This document shows positions 1 to 7,555 of a stretch of DNA of 15,105 nucleotides, one piece after another. Position 1 is the first letter of the stretch; each line of letters begins with the position of its first letter. A program made the position numbers and the translations under genes. Where the stretch lies: the NCBI GenBank assembly GCA_035606335.1, contig DATNFP010000174.1, positions 1 through 15,105 on the forward strand, given 5' to 3'. This DNA is from DATNFP01 sp035606335. GTDB lineage: Bacteria > Bacteroidota > Bacteroidia > Chitinophagales > Chitinophagaceae. The notes beneath the pieces were generated by a model. It saw only the letters and a list, made by a program, of their open reading frames with translations. It was not told the origin of the DNA and did not search any database.

Positions 1-478
1 ATCCCAAACAACAACCAAATAATATGAACCTGTACAATCCAGAAGTATTCGCAGTAGCAGTAACAGCCCCAAGCCAGGTAATAAATACACCGGGGTTGAG
101 CGTATTGATAAGAAACCCGCTACTCCATATTTTAATGTAATGACCACCGGTAATGGTAACCGGAGTGTCAGAGGGTCTTTGCGGCTTATGCTTTTTTATC
201 AATCCTACCAAGCCCACGATCATCAATACTATTGCACCACCAAAAGCGATCGGGCGCTTATACGATTCCAGGTATTCCAACCAGGATGCTGCAAGGTTAG
301 AAATGGTAACATACATTATATCACTTAGCGAAACACCTAATACAAATGCGATCCCTGCTTTATAGCTTAATGTGAGGCTATATTTAATTACTGCAAATAG
401 TGTAGGCCCTACGGATATGGCCATAAACAAACCCAATAATATCCCTTTGAATGCCGCATCTATAATATGCAAATGCAT
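1..478 (-). CDS. LysE-family transporter, N-terminal part (3' end outside window)
   Basis: Reading the minus strand from an ATG at 478 gives 159 residues of an open, very hydrophobic protein that runs off the window edge. The first helix (about residues 8-32) carries the family pattern GLFMAISVGP; the second (about 41-63) has GIAFVLGVSLSD; a third spans about 76-94; a positively charged loop (KKHKPQRP, 95-102) follows. Then comes INTLNPGVFITW (124-135), which matches the N-x-x-NP signature of LysE/RhtB exporters. Members are inner-membrane proteins of about 200-220 residues that export amino acids or related metabolites; substrate cannot be deduced from this part. The start fits the family, whose first helix begins within about ten residues of the N-terminus. 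It lies 84 bp downstream of tsaE on the same strand, so co-transcription is possible. Confidence 0.85.
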   Translation of the reverse strand, partial: MHLHIIDAAFKGILLGLFMAISVGPTLFAVIKYSLTLSYKAGIAFVLGVSLSDIMYVTISNLAASWLEYLESYKRPIAFGGAIVLMIVGLVGLIKKHKPQRPSDTPVTITGGHYIKIWSSGFLINTLNPGVFITWLGAVTATANTSGLYRFILFGCCLG

Positions 479-562
479 AATAAAAGCTAAATTTTATAAA
501 ACGCTAACCAAAAAAACTAATAACACTCATCATTATAAATAACATATTGTTTTGCTTATATG

Positions 563-1012
563 TTATTCTCTTACAAATACTTTCATTTCCCGCACACTGG
601 CATTTATCGTGTGCAGGTCTATCAATAAATATGGAAAAGACAATAAATCCCATGCCTGTTCAGGCCACTCTACAAAACAATATGCGTCTTTTTGCTGCAA
701 GCAATCTTCCATTCCAGTATTGATTGCTTCTTCAATATTCTTCAGCCGATACCAATCCATATGATAAATGGTTTTGTTTTCACCTGTACCATGATGGAAA
801 TTATACTCATTTATCAGGGCAAATGTGGGGCTATTTACCGAATCCTTCACTCCCAACTGCTTGCATATCTCATGGATTAATGTCGTTTTACCTGACCCCA
901 TTTCTCCACTAAAGGCTGCTATTCTGTATTCCGGTATATATTTCAATATCCAGCTTGCAGCAACTTTAATATCGCTTAATGAAAAAGAAGTCTTTAATAA
1001 AGGGGCTTGCAT
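563..1012 (-). CDS. tsaE: tRNA threonylcarbamoyladenosine biosynthesis ATPase TsaE
   Basis: This 149-residue protein has the usual TsaE length and motif order. The P-loop is GEMGSGKTT (residues 36-44). SPTFALINEY (61-70) matches the switch-like segment found as SPTY/F in the family. HMDWYRL (84-90) contains the conserved Asp (D86), and VEWPE (114-118) carries the conserved Glu-Trp pair near the active site. TsaE is a cytoplasmic ATPase that works with TsaB and TsaD to make t6A37 on ANN-decoding tRNAs; the partners are not in this window. The ATG at 1012 places the P-loop at the expected distance. A minus-strand TAATTTTG element at 1053-1060 could be its promoter. The function is a recognised family assignment; there is nothing unusual in the coding sequence. 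Confidence 0.95.
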   Translation of the reverse strand: MQAPLLKTSFSLSDIKVAASWILKYIPEYRIAAFSGEMGSGKTTLIHEICKQLGVKDSVNSPTFALINEYNFHHGTGENKTIYHMDWYRLKNIEEAINTGMEDCLQQKDAYCFVEWPEQAWDLLSFPYLLIDLHTINASVREMKVFVRE

Positions 1013-1034
1013 ATTCTTGCGCTAATATACATGC

Positions 1035-1071
1035 TATAGGTTTTAAAGCCATCAAAATTATAGGTTTTGAT
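1035..1071. repeat. Direct repeat plus dyad between tsaE and the metalloprotease gene
   Basis: TATAGGTTTT occurs twice (1035-1044 and 1059-1068), 24 bp apart. The second copy overlaps a perfect inverted repeat with arms ATCAAAA (1051-1057) and TTTTGAT (1065-1071) around a 7-nt spacer. This lies in the 185-bp divergent intergenic region (1013-1197). It could be an operator, but no regulator family can be named, and AT-rich DNA produces such matches by chance. Nothing else recognisable is seen in the rest of this intergenic stretch. Confidence 0.4.
1053..1060 (-). promoter_or_regulatory. tsaE: Possible Bacteroidota -7 element for tsaE
   Basis: On the minus strand the bases read TAATTTTG, a full match to the Bacteroidota TAnnTTTG element, about 40 nt before the tsaE ATG. 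No TTTG is seen 19-21 nt upstream, so only half of the promoter is supported. The element sits inside a short inverted repeat (1051-1071). Confidence 0.35.
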
Positions 1072-1197
1072 CGCGAATTGAGTGTTACTAATTATTACTT
1101 AACAGTTTTTAATAAAGAAAATATTATAATTTTATAACTGCCTTATAGTAAAATTTCATTCAGGTTTTACTATTTAAAGAAACACAATTCCTTATTT

Positions 1198-3444
1198 ATG
1201 AAACAACTGTCTCTTACCCTATTAATACTCATCACATTTATTGATATTTCTTATGCTTTTGACAAAGAAAATATCTGGCAGCAAACAGACACTGCTAATA
1301 TTCAAACCAAAGGTGCAAGATTACTATATCCGGATCACTACCTGGTATATTCATTAAATACATCTTCCCTGCAATCTCAGCTATCTGTCATACCTGACAA
1401 TCCGGCTAATGCAGAAATAATTCCATTGCCTATGCCTGATGGAACTTTCATGGATTTCAAAATCTGGCAATCGCATATTATGTCTTCAGAAATGGAAGCA
1501 CGCTACTCCGAAATTAAAACATATACTGCCTATGCGGTAGGTAATCAAAATATTACTGCTAAGATTGATTTTACTTTACGTGGCTTCCATGCAATGATTT
1601 ACAATGGAAATAAAACGTCTTTTATCGATCCTTATAGCGATGTTAATGATGGCCATTATATATGCTATTACAGCCACGATTATAGCATACCCTTAAATGA
1701 GCGCATGCACTGCGATGTAAAAGACAATGACCAACTACAATCCGGCGAAAGAATTGAATTAAATAAAACAGGTTTACCATCATTGCAGCGCCTGGTAAAC
1801 GGCAATAAATTTCATACCTACAGGCTTGCCCTTTCCTGCACAGGCGAATATGCTGATACAGTATGCAAACCATTAATTCCTACCAAAGCATTAGTACTAA
1901 GCGCCATGACTACATCTATGAATCGTGTAAATGGTGTGTATGAACGTGAGCTGGCCGTAACCATGAAATTTGTTAACAAGGAGGATACTTTGATCATTTT
2001 AAACCCTGCCGGAGAACCATTTACAAATGACTATGGCTCCGCTATGCTTGGTCAGAATCAAAATTTTGTTGATTCTTTAATTGGCGATGGCAATTATGAT
2101 ATAGGGCATGTTTTTAGCACAGGTGGTGGTGGAGTATCACAAATAGGTGTCGTATGTAAAAGTTCTTTGAAAGCACAAGGTGTTACAGGCTCCGCAAGTC
2201 CGGTAGGAGATGCATTTGACATTGATTATGTAGCACATGAAATGGGTCATGAGTTTGGAGCAAATCATTCTTTCAATGATAATTCGCAAGGCAGTTGTGC
2301 TGGGAATGCCGAATTTCCCCAGGCTTATGAACCAGGCAGTGGCTCCACGATAATGTGCTATGCCGGGATATGCGACCCCGACAATTTGCAACAACATAGC
2401 GATGCGTATTTTCATGCGATCGGTTTGAGGATAATCTCCAATTATGTTAATGTATCAACAGGCTCTACATGCGGCACCACAACTACTTCAGGAAATAAAG
2501 GAACAAGTATGCCTTCTTTTTCAGCAAAGTATTTTATACCATATTATACACCTTTCGAATTAACAGCCCCTACATTGGTCGACTCTGTTTCAGACACTTT
2601 AAATACTTATTGCTGGGAAGAGTGGGACTTAGGAGACTTTGGAGCAACATTCGCTGATACACATTTTTACGGTCCAATTTTTCGGTCATTTTCTCCTGAC
2701 ACTTCCCGCACACGCGTATTCCCTAAACTAACACAATTATTGAGCAACATTACAGACTATGAAGGTGAGAAATTACCTGATACAGACAGGAATTTGCTTT
2801 TCAAGCTCACAGTACGTGACATATTTGATGGCATCGGTTGCTTCACTATACCAGACGACAGCATTTTATTAAAAGTAGTAAATACCGGGGCACCATTTTC
2901 AGTTACAAGTCCCAATACCTCCGGCACTGTCTGGGTTGCAAAAAGCAGCCAGGTTGTAAAGTGGAATGTAGCAAATACCACCAGTGCTCCGATAAATTGT
3001 GACAGTGTGGATATTTACTTATCAATTGACGGCGGATATACCTATCCATATTTATTGACATCTACGCCCAACGATGGCATTGACACCATTACTGTGCCTG
3101 ATGTCTATACACCAATGGCACGTATTAAAGTAAAAGGAAGAGGAAATGTATTTTTTAATATCAGTAGTCAGAATTTTACTATTAACTGGCCTCTGGAAAT
3201 AGGAAACATTTCATGGGCTGACAATATTTCTATTTTCCCCGTACCAGCAAATAACTTATTGAATATAACGGCAGATGGTAAGTTCCAAATAATAGCGTTG
3301 AATGACATAGGCCAGGTAAAATGGGAAGGGAACATGAGCGACAAACTCACTATCCCTGTAAACAATTGGACAAAAGGTATCTATTATATCCAATTGAGTA
3401 ACGAAGCGGGACAAAGGGCTATTAAGCCTGTAGTTATAAAATAG
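1198..3444 (+). CDS. Secreted reprolysin-like zinc metalloprotease with T9SS sorting domain
   Basis: The 748-residue protein starts with a signal peptide (1-20, likely cleavage after SYA). An N-terminal region of about 180 residues resembles a propeptide. The catalytic domain begins near 205 (FHTYRLALSCTGEYA) and holds the metzincin zinc motif HEMGHEFGANH (347-357), with H347, H351 and H357 as ligands and E348 as catalytic base. A candidate Met-turn is at STIMCYAG (383-390). A beta-sandwich-like segment follows (about 568-660; VVKWNVANT, DIYLSIDGG). The last 73 residues (from about 676, SIFPVPANN) form a type A T9SS sorting domain, removed on secretion in the family. The protein is therefore probably exported across the outer membrane and released or attached at the surface. 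Substrate is unknown. The ATG has no Shine-Dalgarno, as is normal in Bacteroidota. It stops 7 bp from the convergent uvrA. Confidence 0.9.
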   Translation: MKQLSLTLLILITFIDISYAFDKENIWQQTDTANIQTKGARLLYPDHYLVYSLNTSSLQSQLSVIPDNPANAEIIPLPMPDGTFMDFKIWQSHIMSSEMEARYSEIKTYTAYAVGNQNITAKIDFTLRGFHAMIYNGNKTSFIDPYSDVNDGHYICYYSHDYSIPLNERMHCDVKDNDQLQSGERIELNKTGLPSLQRLVNGNKFHTYRLALSCTGEYADTVCKPLIPTKALVLSAMTTSMNRVNGVYERELAVTMKFVNKEDTLIILNPAGEPFTNDYGSAMLGQNQNFVDSLIGDGNYDIGHVFSTGGGGVSQIGVVCKSSLKAQGVTGSASPVGDAFDIDYVAHEMGHEFGANHSFNDNSQGSCAGNAEFPQAYEPGSGSTIMCYAGICDPDNLQQHSDAYFHAIGLRIISNYVNVSTGSTCGTTTTSGNKGTSMPSFSAKYFIPYYTPFELTAPTLVDSVSDTLNTYCWEEWDLGDFGATFADTHFYGPIFRSFSPDTSRTRVFPKLTQLLSNITDYEGEKLPDTDRNLLFKLTVRDIFDGIGCFTIPDDSILLKVVNTGAPFSVTSPNTSGTVWVAKSSQVVKWNVANTTSAPINCDSVDIYLSIDGGYTYPYLLTSTPNDGIDTITVPDVYTPMARIKVKGRGNVFFNISSQNFTINWPLEIGNISWADNISIFPVPANNLLNITADGKFQIIALNDIGQVKWEGNMSDKLTIPVNNWTKGIYYIQLSNEAGQRAIKPVVIK

Positions 3445-3451
3445 AAACTGG

Positions 3452-6313
3452 TCAAATTAATTCGCGCTTCAGATACATGCCAGTGTGACTCGTTTTTATT
3501 TCAGCTATTTTTTCAGGAGTACCTTCTCCTACCACTTTACCTCCTGCTGCGCCTCCTTCAGGTCCCATATCTATTATATAGTCTGCCACTTTTATCACAT
3601 CCATATTATGCTCTATCACCAGTACCGTATTTCCCCTATCCACCAGTTTATTGAGTACTACCAATAAATGCTTGATATCTTCAAAATGTAAACCCGTGGT
3701 TGGCTCATCTAAAATATAGATGGTTTGCCCTGTATCTCTTTTCGATAGTTCTGTTGCCAGCTTCACTCGTTGCGCTTCTCCGCCACTTAATGTAACAGCA
3801 TTCTGTCCTAACGTTACATAACCAAGCCCTACCTCCTGCAACGTTTTTATTCTGCGATGCAAAAATGAAATATTAACAAAAAATTCTACAGCCTCATCCA
3901 CTGTCATATCCAGCACATCAGCAATGGATTTCCCCTTGTAGCGTATCTCCAATGTTTCCCTATTGTAGCGGCGTCCATTACATTTTTCACAAGGCACATA
4001 TACATCAGGCAAAAAATTCATTTCGATAACCCGCATCCCCGCACCCTGACATTCTTCACATCTGCCTCCTTTTACATTAAAAGAAAAACGGCCTGCATTA
4101 TAACCTCTTATTTTTGCTTCTGGTATCTGTGCAAAAAGCTGGCGTATCTCGTTAAAAAACCCACAATATGTGGCAGGGTTACTGCGTGGGGTACGCCCTA
4201 TAGGACTTTGATCTATCTCAATAACCTTGTCAATAGCCTCAAGACCTGTTATCGATTTATACGGCATTGGTGCTTGCTTAAAATTGCTATAGCAATGCTT
4301 CCCTAATATTGGATAAAGTGTTTCGTTGATCAATGTACTTTTACCACTGCCTGAGACTCCTGTAATACAAATAAATGTGCCAAGCGGCAGATCAACACTT
4401 ACATTTTTAAGGTTATTGCCTGCCGCGCCTTTCAACACTAATTTTTTGCCATTTCCCTTTCTTCGTTCTTCAGGAATTTCAATACGCAGCTTATTATTAA
4501 GGTACCCTGCAGTTGTTGAGTTGCCTTCCAACACATGCTGCGGCGTTCCCTGACTTACAATTTTTCCTCCATGTATGCCTGCTGCCGGACCAATATCTAT
4601 AAGATGGTCCGCAGATAGCATAATATCTTTATCATGCTCTACAACAAGTACAGAATTACCGCCATCACGCAGGTTTTTAAGTGCATGTATTAATTTATGA
4701 TTGTCTCGCTGATGTAAACCTATACTTGGTTCATCAAGTATATAGGTAATGCCGGTTAATTGTGAACCGATTTGTGTAGCAAGTCTTATACGCTGAGATT
4801 CACCACCGCTTAAAGTTCTGGTAGCTCTGTTAAGTGTTAGATAATGCAATCCCACATCCAGTAAAAAGCGAAGACGATCCCGTATTTCCTTCAGAATATC
4901 TTTTGCAATTACATTTTGTTTTTTATTTAATCTATCTTCTATGTTAGTAAACCATTCTGTCAGCTCCTGGAGAGATCTATTTGACAGGTCAGCTATGTTT
5001 ACATTATCGATCTTAAACCAAAGACTTTCTTTTTTTAATCTTGTACCATTGCATACAGGGCATGTGCTTAACATCATGAAATCTTCAGCCCATGTTCTTA
5101 TCGCCTCAGATGTTGTTTCACTAAACCAGCGAAGCACCATATTAATAATGCCCTCGTAATTGTGATGTACAACGTGTTCATGATACACATCTGCCTCATC
5201 GTCCACGTAAGTAATTATTCCTTCCTCATTGCCATACAGGAGAATATTCAATTGCTTATCAGGGATATTCTTTATTGGTACGTTTAGCGGTATTTTATTT
5301 TTCTTTGCAAGAATAGTAGCCTGTTGAAAAGTCCACGAATCACGCTCAGCGCCAAGTGGTGCTATGCCTCCATCATTAATGGTCTTATTAAGATCAGGCA
5401 TCACTTCCTGCATATTTATCTGGTAAATACTACCAAGACCTTTACACTTAGGACAAGCGCCGTAAGGGGAGTTAAAGGAAAATGTATTCGGTGAAGGCTC
5501 TTCATAAGATATACCGGTATCGGCACACATTAGCTGTTTGCTATATTGTGTAATAACATTTTTGTCTACGTTCAATACAAAAAGCAGATCTTTTCCTAAT
5601 TGTAGTGTTTTTTGTATGCTTTGACTAAGCCTTGCCTGGGCATCTTCCTGCACAAGCAGCCTGTCTACTACTAACTCAATATCATGTATTTTGTAACGGT
5701 CTACCTGCATGCGTTCTTTTAGATCCAATATATCTCCATCCACACGCACTTTCAGATACCCTTGTTTGCGCAATTGTTCAAACAGTTCACGGTAATGTCC
5801 TTTACGTCCTCTTACTACAGGCGCCAATAATGCAATTTTCTTACCTGCAAAATGCTGTCGTACATTGGTCGCGATCTCTTCTTCACTGAATTTCGTCATT
5901 TTCTTTCCGGTATTATAAGAAAATGCTTCAGCTACGCGTGCATATAGCAATCGCATAAAATCATAAACTTCTGTAACGGTGCCGACTGTTGAGCGGGGAT
6001 TGCGATTAGTAGTCTTTTGTTCTATGGATATAACCGGCGATAACCCTGTTATCTTATCTACATCAGGTCTGTCCAGATCTCCCATAAACTGTCGGGCATA
6101 AGCTGCAAAGCTTTCCATGTATCGCCGTTGCCCTTCTGCAAATATAGTATCAAATGCCAGCGAAGATTTACCGCTGCCACTTATACCGGTTATTACAACA
6201 AGCTTGTTTTTAGGGATATTAACGTCAATGTTCTTCAGATTATGCACTCTTGCTCCTGCTATATCAATATACCCGCTGCCATCTGCTAATTGTTCTTTTT
6301 TATCCATTTTCAT
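3452..6313 (-). CDS. uvrA: Excinuclease ABC subunit A (UvrA)
   Basis: This is a full-length UvrA (953 residues) with the duplicated ABC ATPase layout. The first Walker A is GISGSGKSS (43-51) and the second GVSGSGKST (652-660). Signature motifs LSGGESQR and LSGGEAQR are each followed by an ILDEP Walker B. The second zinc module is complete: C752/C755 and C775/C778. The first Cys4 site is incomplete: C287 and C290 (GACPKC) are present, but the upstream pair reads C263-A-D-T266, with Thr in place of the second Cys. UvrA dimers find bulky DNA lesions and load UvrB in nucleotide excision repair. The ATG at 6313 has a second ATG two codons later; either may be used. It follows the polyprenyl synthase gene by 60 bp on the same strand, with no terminator seen between them. 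Confidence 0.97.
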   Translation of the reverse strand: MKMDKKEQLADGSGYIDIAGARVHNLKNIDVNIPKNKLVVITGISGSGKSSLAFDTIFAEGQRRYMESFAAYARQFMGDLDRPDVDKITGLSPVISIEQKTTNRNPRSTVGTVTEVYDFMRLLYARVAEAFSYNTGKKMTKFSEEEIATNVRQHFAGKKIALLAPVVRGRKGHYRELFEQLRKQGYLKVRVDGDILDLKERMQVDRYKIHDIELVVDRLLVQEDAQARLSQSIQKTLQLGKDLLFVLNVDKNVITQYSKQLMCADTGISYEEPSPNTFSFNSPYGACPKCKGLGSIYQINMQEVMPDLNKTINDGGIAPLGAERDSWTFQQATILAKKNKIPLNVPIKNIPDKQLNILLYGNEEGIITYVDDEADVYHEHVVHHNYEGIINMVLRWFSETTSEAIRTWAEDFMMLSTCPVCNGTRLKKESLWFKIDNVNIADLSNRSLQELTEWFTNIEDRLNKKQNVIAKDILKEIRDRLRFLLDVGLHYLTLNRATRTLSGGESQRIRLATQIGSQLTGITYILDEPSIGLHQRDNHKLIHALKNLRDGGNSVLVVEHDKDIMLSADHLIDIGPAAGIHGGKIVSQGTPQHVLEGNSTTAGYLNNKLRIEIPEERRKGNGKKLVLKGAAGNNLKNVSVDLPLGTFICITGVSGSGKSTLINETLYPILGKHCYSNFKQAPMPYKSITGLEAIDKVIEIDQSPIGRTPRSNPATYCGFFNEIRQLFAQIPEAKIRGYNAGRFSFNVKGGRCEECQGAGMRVIEMNFLPDVYVPCEKCNGRRYNRETLEIRYKGKSIADVLDMTVDEAVEFFVNISFLHRRIKTLQEVGLGYVTLGQNAVTLSGGEAQRVKLATELSKRDTGQTIYILDEPTTGLHFEDIKHLLVVLNKLVDRGNTVLVIEHNMDVIKVADYIIDMGPEGGAAGGKVVGEGTPEKIAEIKTSHTGMYLKRELI

Positions 6314-6373
6314 TTCTCCAGATGCAATTTACCAATTCTATTACAGGCAAATCATTTCTGTGAATAAGAAAAA

Positions 6374-7336
6374 TCAATACTTACGATCAATTACATAATT
6401 AACTAGTTCTTCCATGGCATTTCGTTCAGGAGTATCGGGATAGGTATGTAATAATTGTATCGCTTCTTCCTGATATTGTCTCATTTTCTTAGTAGCATAT
6501 TCAATACCGCCCGACTGTTTTACATGATTAATTACATCGTTCACCTTTCGTCTGTCTGTGTTTTGATTCTTTACTATATATATTATTTCTTTTCTGATGC
6601 TTTTATCCACATTTTGCAATGTATAGATCAAGGGCAAGGTCATCTTTTTCTCCTTTATATCAATACCGGTAGGTTTTCCTATATTATCTTCGCCATAATC
6701 AAAAAGGTCATCTTTTATCTGGAACGCAATTCCAACTTTTTCACCAAAAAGTCTGAAGTTTTCAGCAACTTCCTTGTCCAAAGTAGCAGAATAAGCCCCC
6801 GCTGAACACGCAGCAGATAATAAAGAAGCTGTTTTTGCACGTATTATATCAAAATATATTTCTTCTTTAATATCTAATTTTCTGGCCTTTTCCATCTGCA
6901 ATATTTCCCCCTCACTCATCTCTTTTACAGCTTTTGATGTGATTTGCAATATCTGGTAATCGTCATTTTCAAGAGATAACAACAATCCTTTTGAAAGAAA
7001 ATAATCTCCCACAAGCACAGCTATTTTGTTTTTCCATAGTGCGTTAATTGAGAAAAAATTTCTACGAATCATTGCATTATCTACCACATCGTCATGCACC
7101 AAAGTTGCCGTGTGCAGCAATTCTATTAATGATGCTGCTCTATATGTAGAGTCGTTTATACCAGCTGCTATCTTAGCTGAGAGAAATACAAACATTGGCC
7201 GCATTTGTTTCCCCTTCCTCCTTATAATAAACCTCATTATGCGGTCTAGTAAAGGATTGCTGCTCTTTACGCTTTCTGCAAATTTCCTTTCAAATATTTC
7301 GAGTTCCTGTCCAATTACTTTTTTAACAAGTTCCAT
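6374..7336 (-). CDS. Long-chain polyprenyl diphosphate synthase (IspB/heptaprenyl type)
   Basis: The 320-residue all-helical trans-prenyltransferase carries both aspartate-rich motifs: the first, DDVVD, at 82-86 after LLHTATLVH, and the second, DDLFD, at 209-213 after FQIK. GKQMRP (42-47) is the usual diphosphate-binding segment near the N-terminus. The residues just before the first motif are small (A77, T78), which is typical of long-chain synthases rather than farnesyl or geranylgeranyl synthases. The enzyme condenses isopentenyl diphosphate with allylic diphosphates; in Bacteroidota the product most likely becomes the menaquinone side chain. Exact chain length cannot be read from sequence. 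It is first in a probable two-gene unit with uvrA; this seems to be a positional rather than functional association. Confidence 0.93.
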   Translation of the reverse strand: MELVKKVIGQELEIFERKFAESVKSSNPLLDRIMRFIIRRKGKQMRPMFVFLSAKIAAGINDSTYRAASLIELLHTATLVHDDVVDNAMIRRNFFSINALWKNKIAVLVGDYFLSKGLLLSLENDDYQILQITSKAVKEMSEGEILQMEKARKLDIKEEIYFDIIRAKTASLLSAACSAGAYSATLDKEVAENFRLFGEKVGIAFQIKDDLFDYGEDNIGKPTGIDIKEKKMTLPLIYTLQNVDKSIRKEIIYIVKNQNTDRRKVNDVINHVKQSGGIEYATKKMRQYQEEAIQLLHTYPDTPERNAMEELVNYVIDRKY

Positions 7337-7369
7337 TTAAAAAGCTAAGAATAAGAAAAAATTGAATTG

Positions 7370-7390
7370 CAAAGGTCGTTTGCGCCTTTG
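7370..7390. repeat. Short inverted repeat upstream of the polyprenyl synthase gene
   Basis: CAAAGG (7370-7375) pairs with CCTTTG (7385-7390). The stem continues with CG/CG after one unpaired T, around a TTTG loop. On the minus strand it lies about 34 nt before the ATG at 7336 and covers GACCTTTG, one mismatch from the TAnnTTTG promoter element. It could be an operator or a 5' leader hairpin. There is no adjoining U-tract, so it is not a terminator. Confidence 0.4.
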
Positions 7391-7475
7391 ATTTATGTAA
7401 AAGTAATTTTTTGGCATAATCCTTTAATATCCATCCTAAACAATTGAAATATTTAAATTTTTTATTTGTTGTTTC

Positions 7476-7506
7476 TTTGTTTTTTTGAATTGGTGCTATA
7501 CCTTTG
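7476..7506 (+). promoter_or_regulatory. Bacteroidota sigma-A-type promoter for the OmpA-like gene
   Basis: TTTG at 7476-7479 is separated by exactly 19 nt from TACCTTTG at 7499-7506, matching the known Bacteroidota arrangement (TTTG, 19-21 nt, TAnnTTTG). Transcription would begin a few bases after 7506, giving an AT-rich leader of about 40-45 nt before the ATG at 7556, with no Shine-Dalgarno. The rest of the 219-bp divergent region 7337-7555 is T-rich on this strand and holds no further recognisable gene. Confidence 0.7.
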
Positions 7507-7555
7507 TCATATATTTAATAATTTAACCAAAATTTTTTAAATAAACAAATCTGTT

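Noticed and set aside
140..365. Two plus-strand open frames at the left edge
   Set aside because: They are opposite the LysE-family gene, whose membrane helices and signature motifs are clear.
563..1025. Plus-strand open frames opposite tsaE (552-764, 692-880, 724-912, 825-1025)
   Set aside because: They are antisense shadows of a clear TsaE gene, have no recognisable motifs and no promoter evidence.
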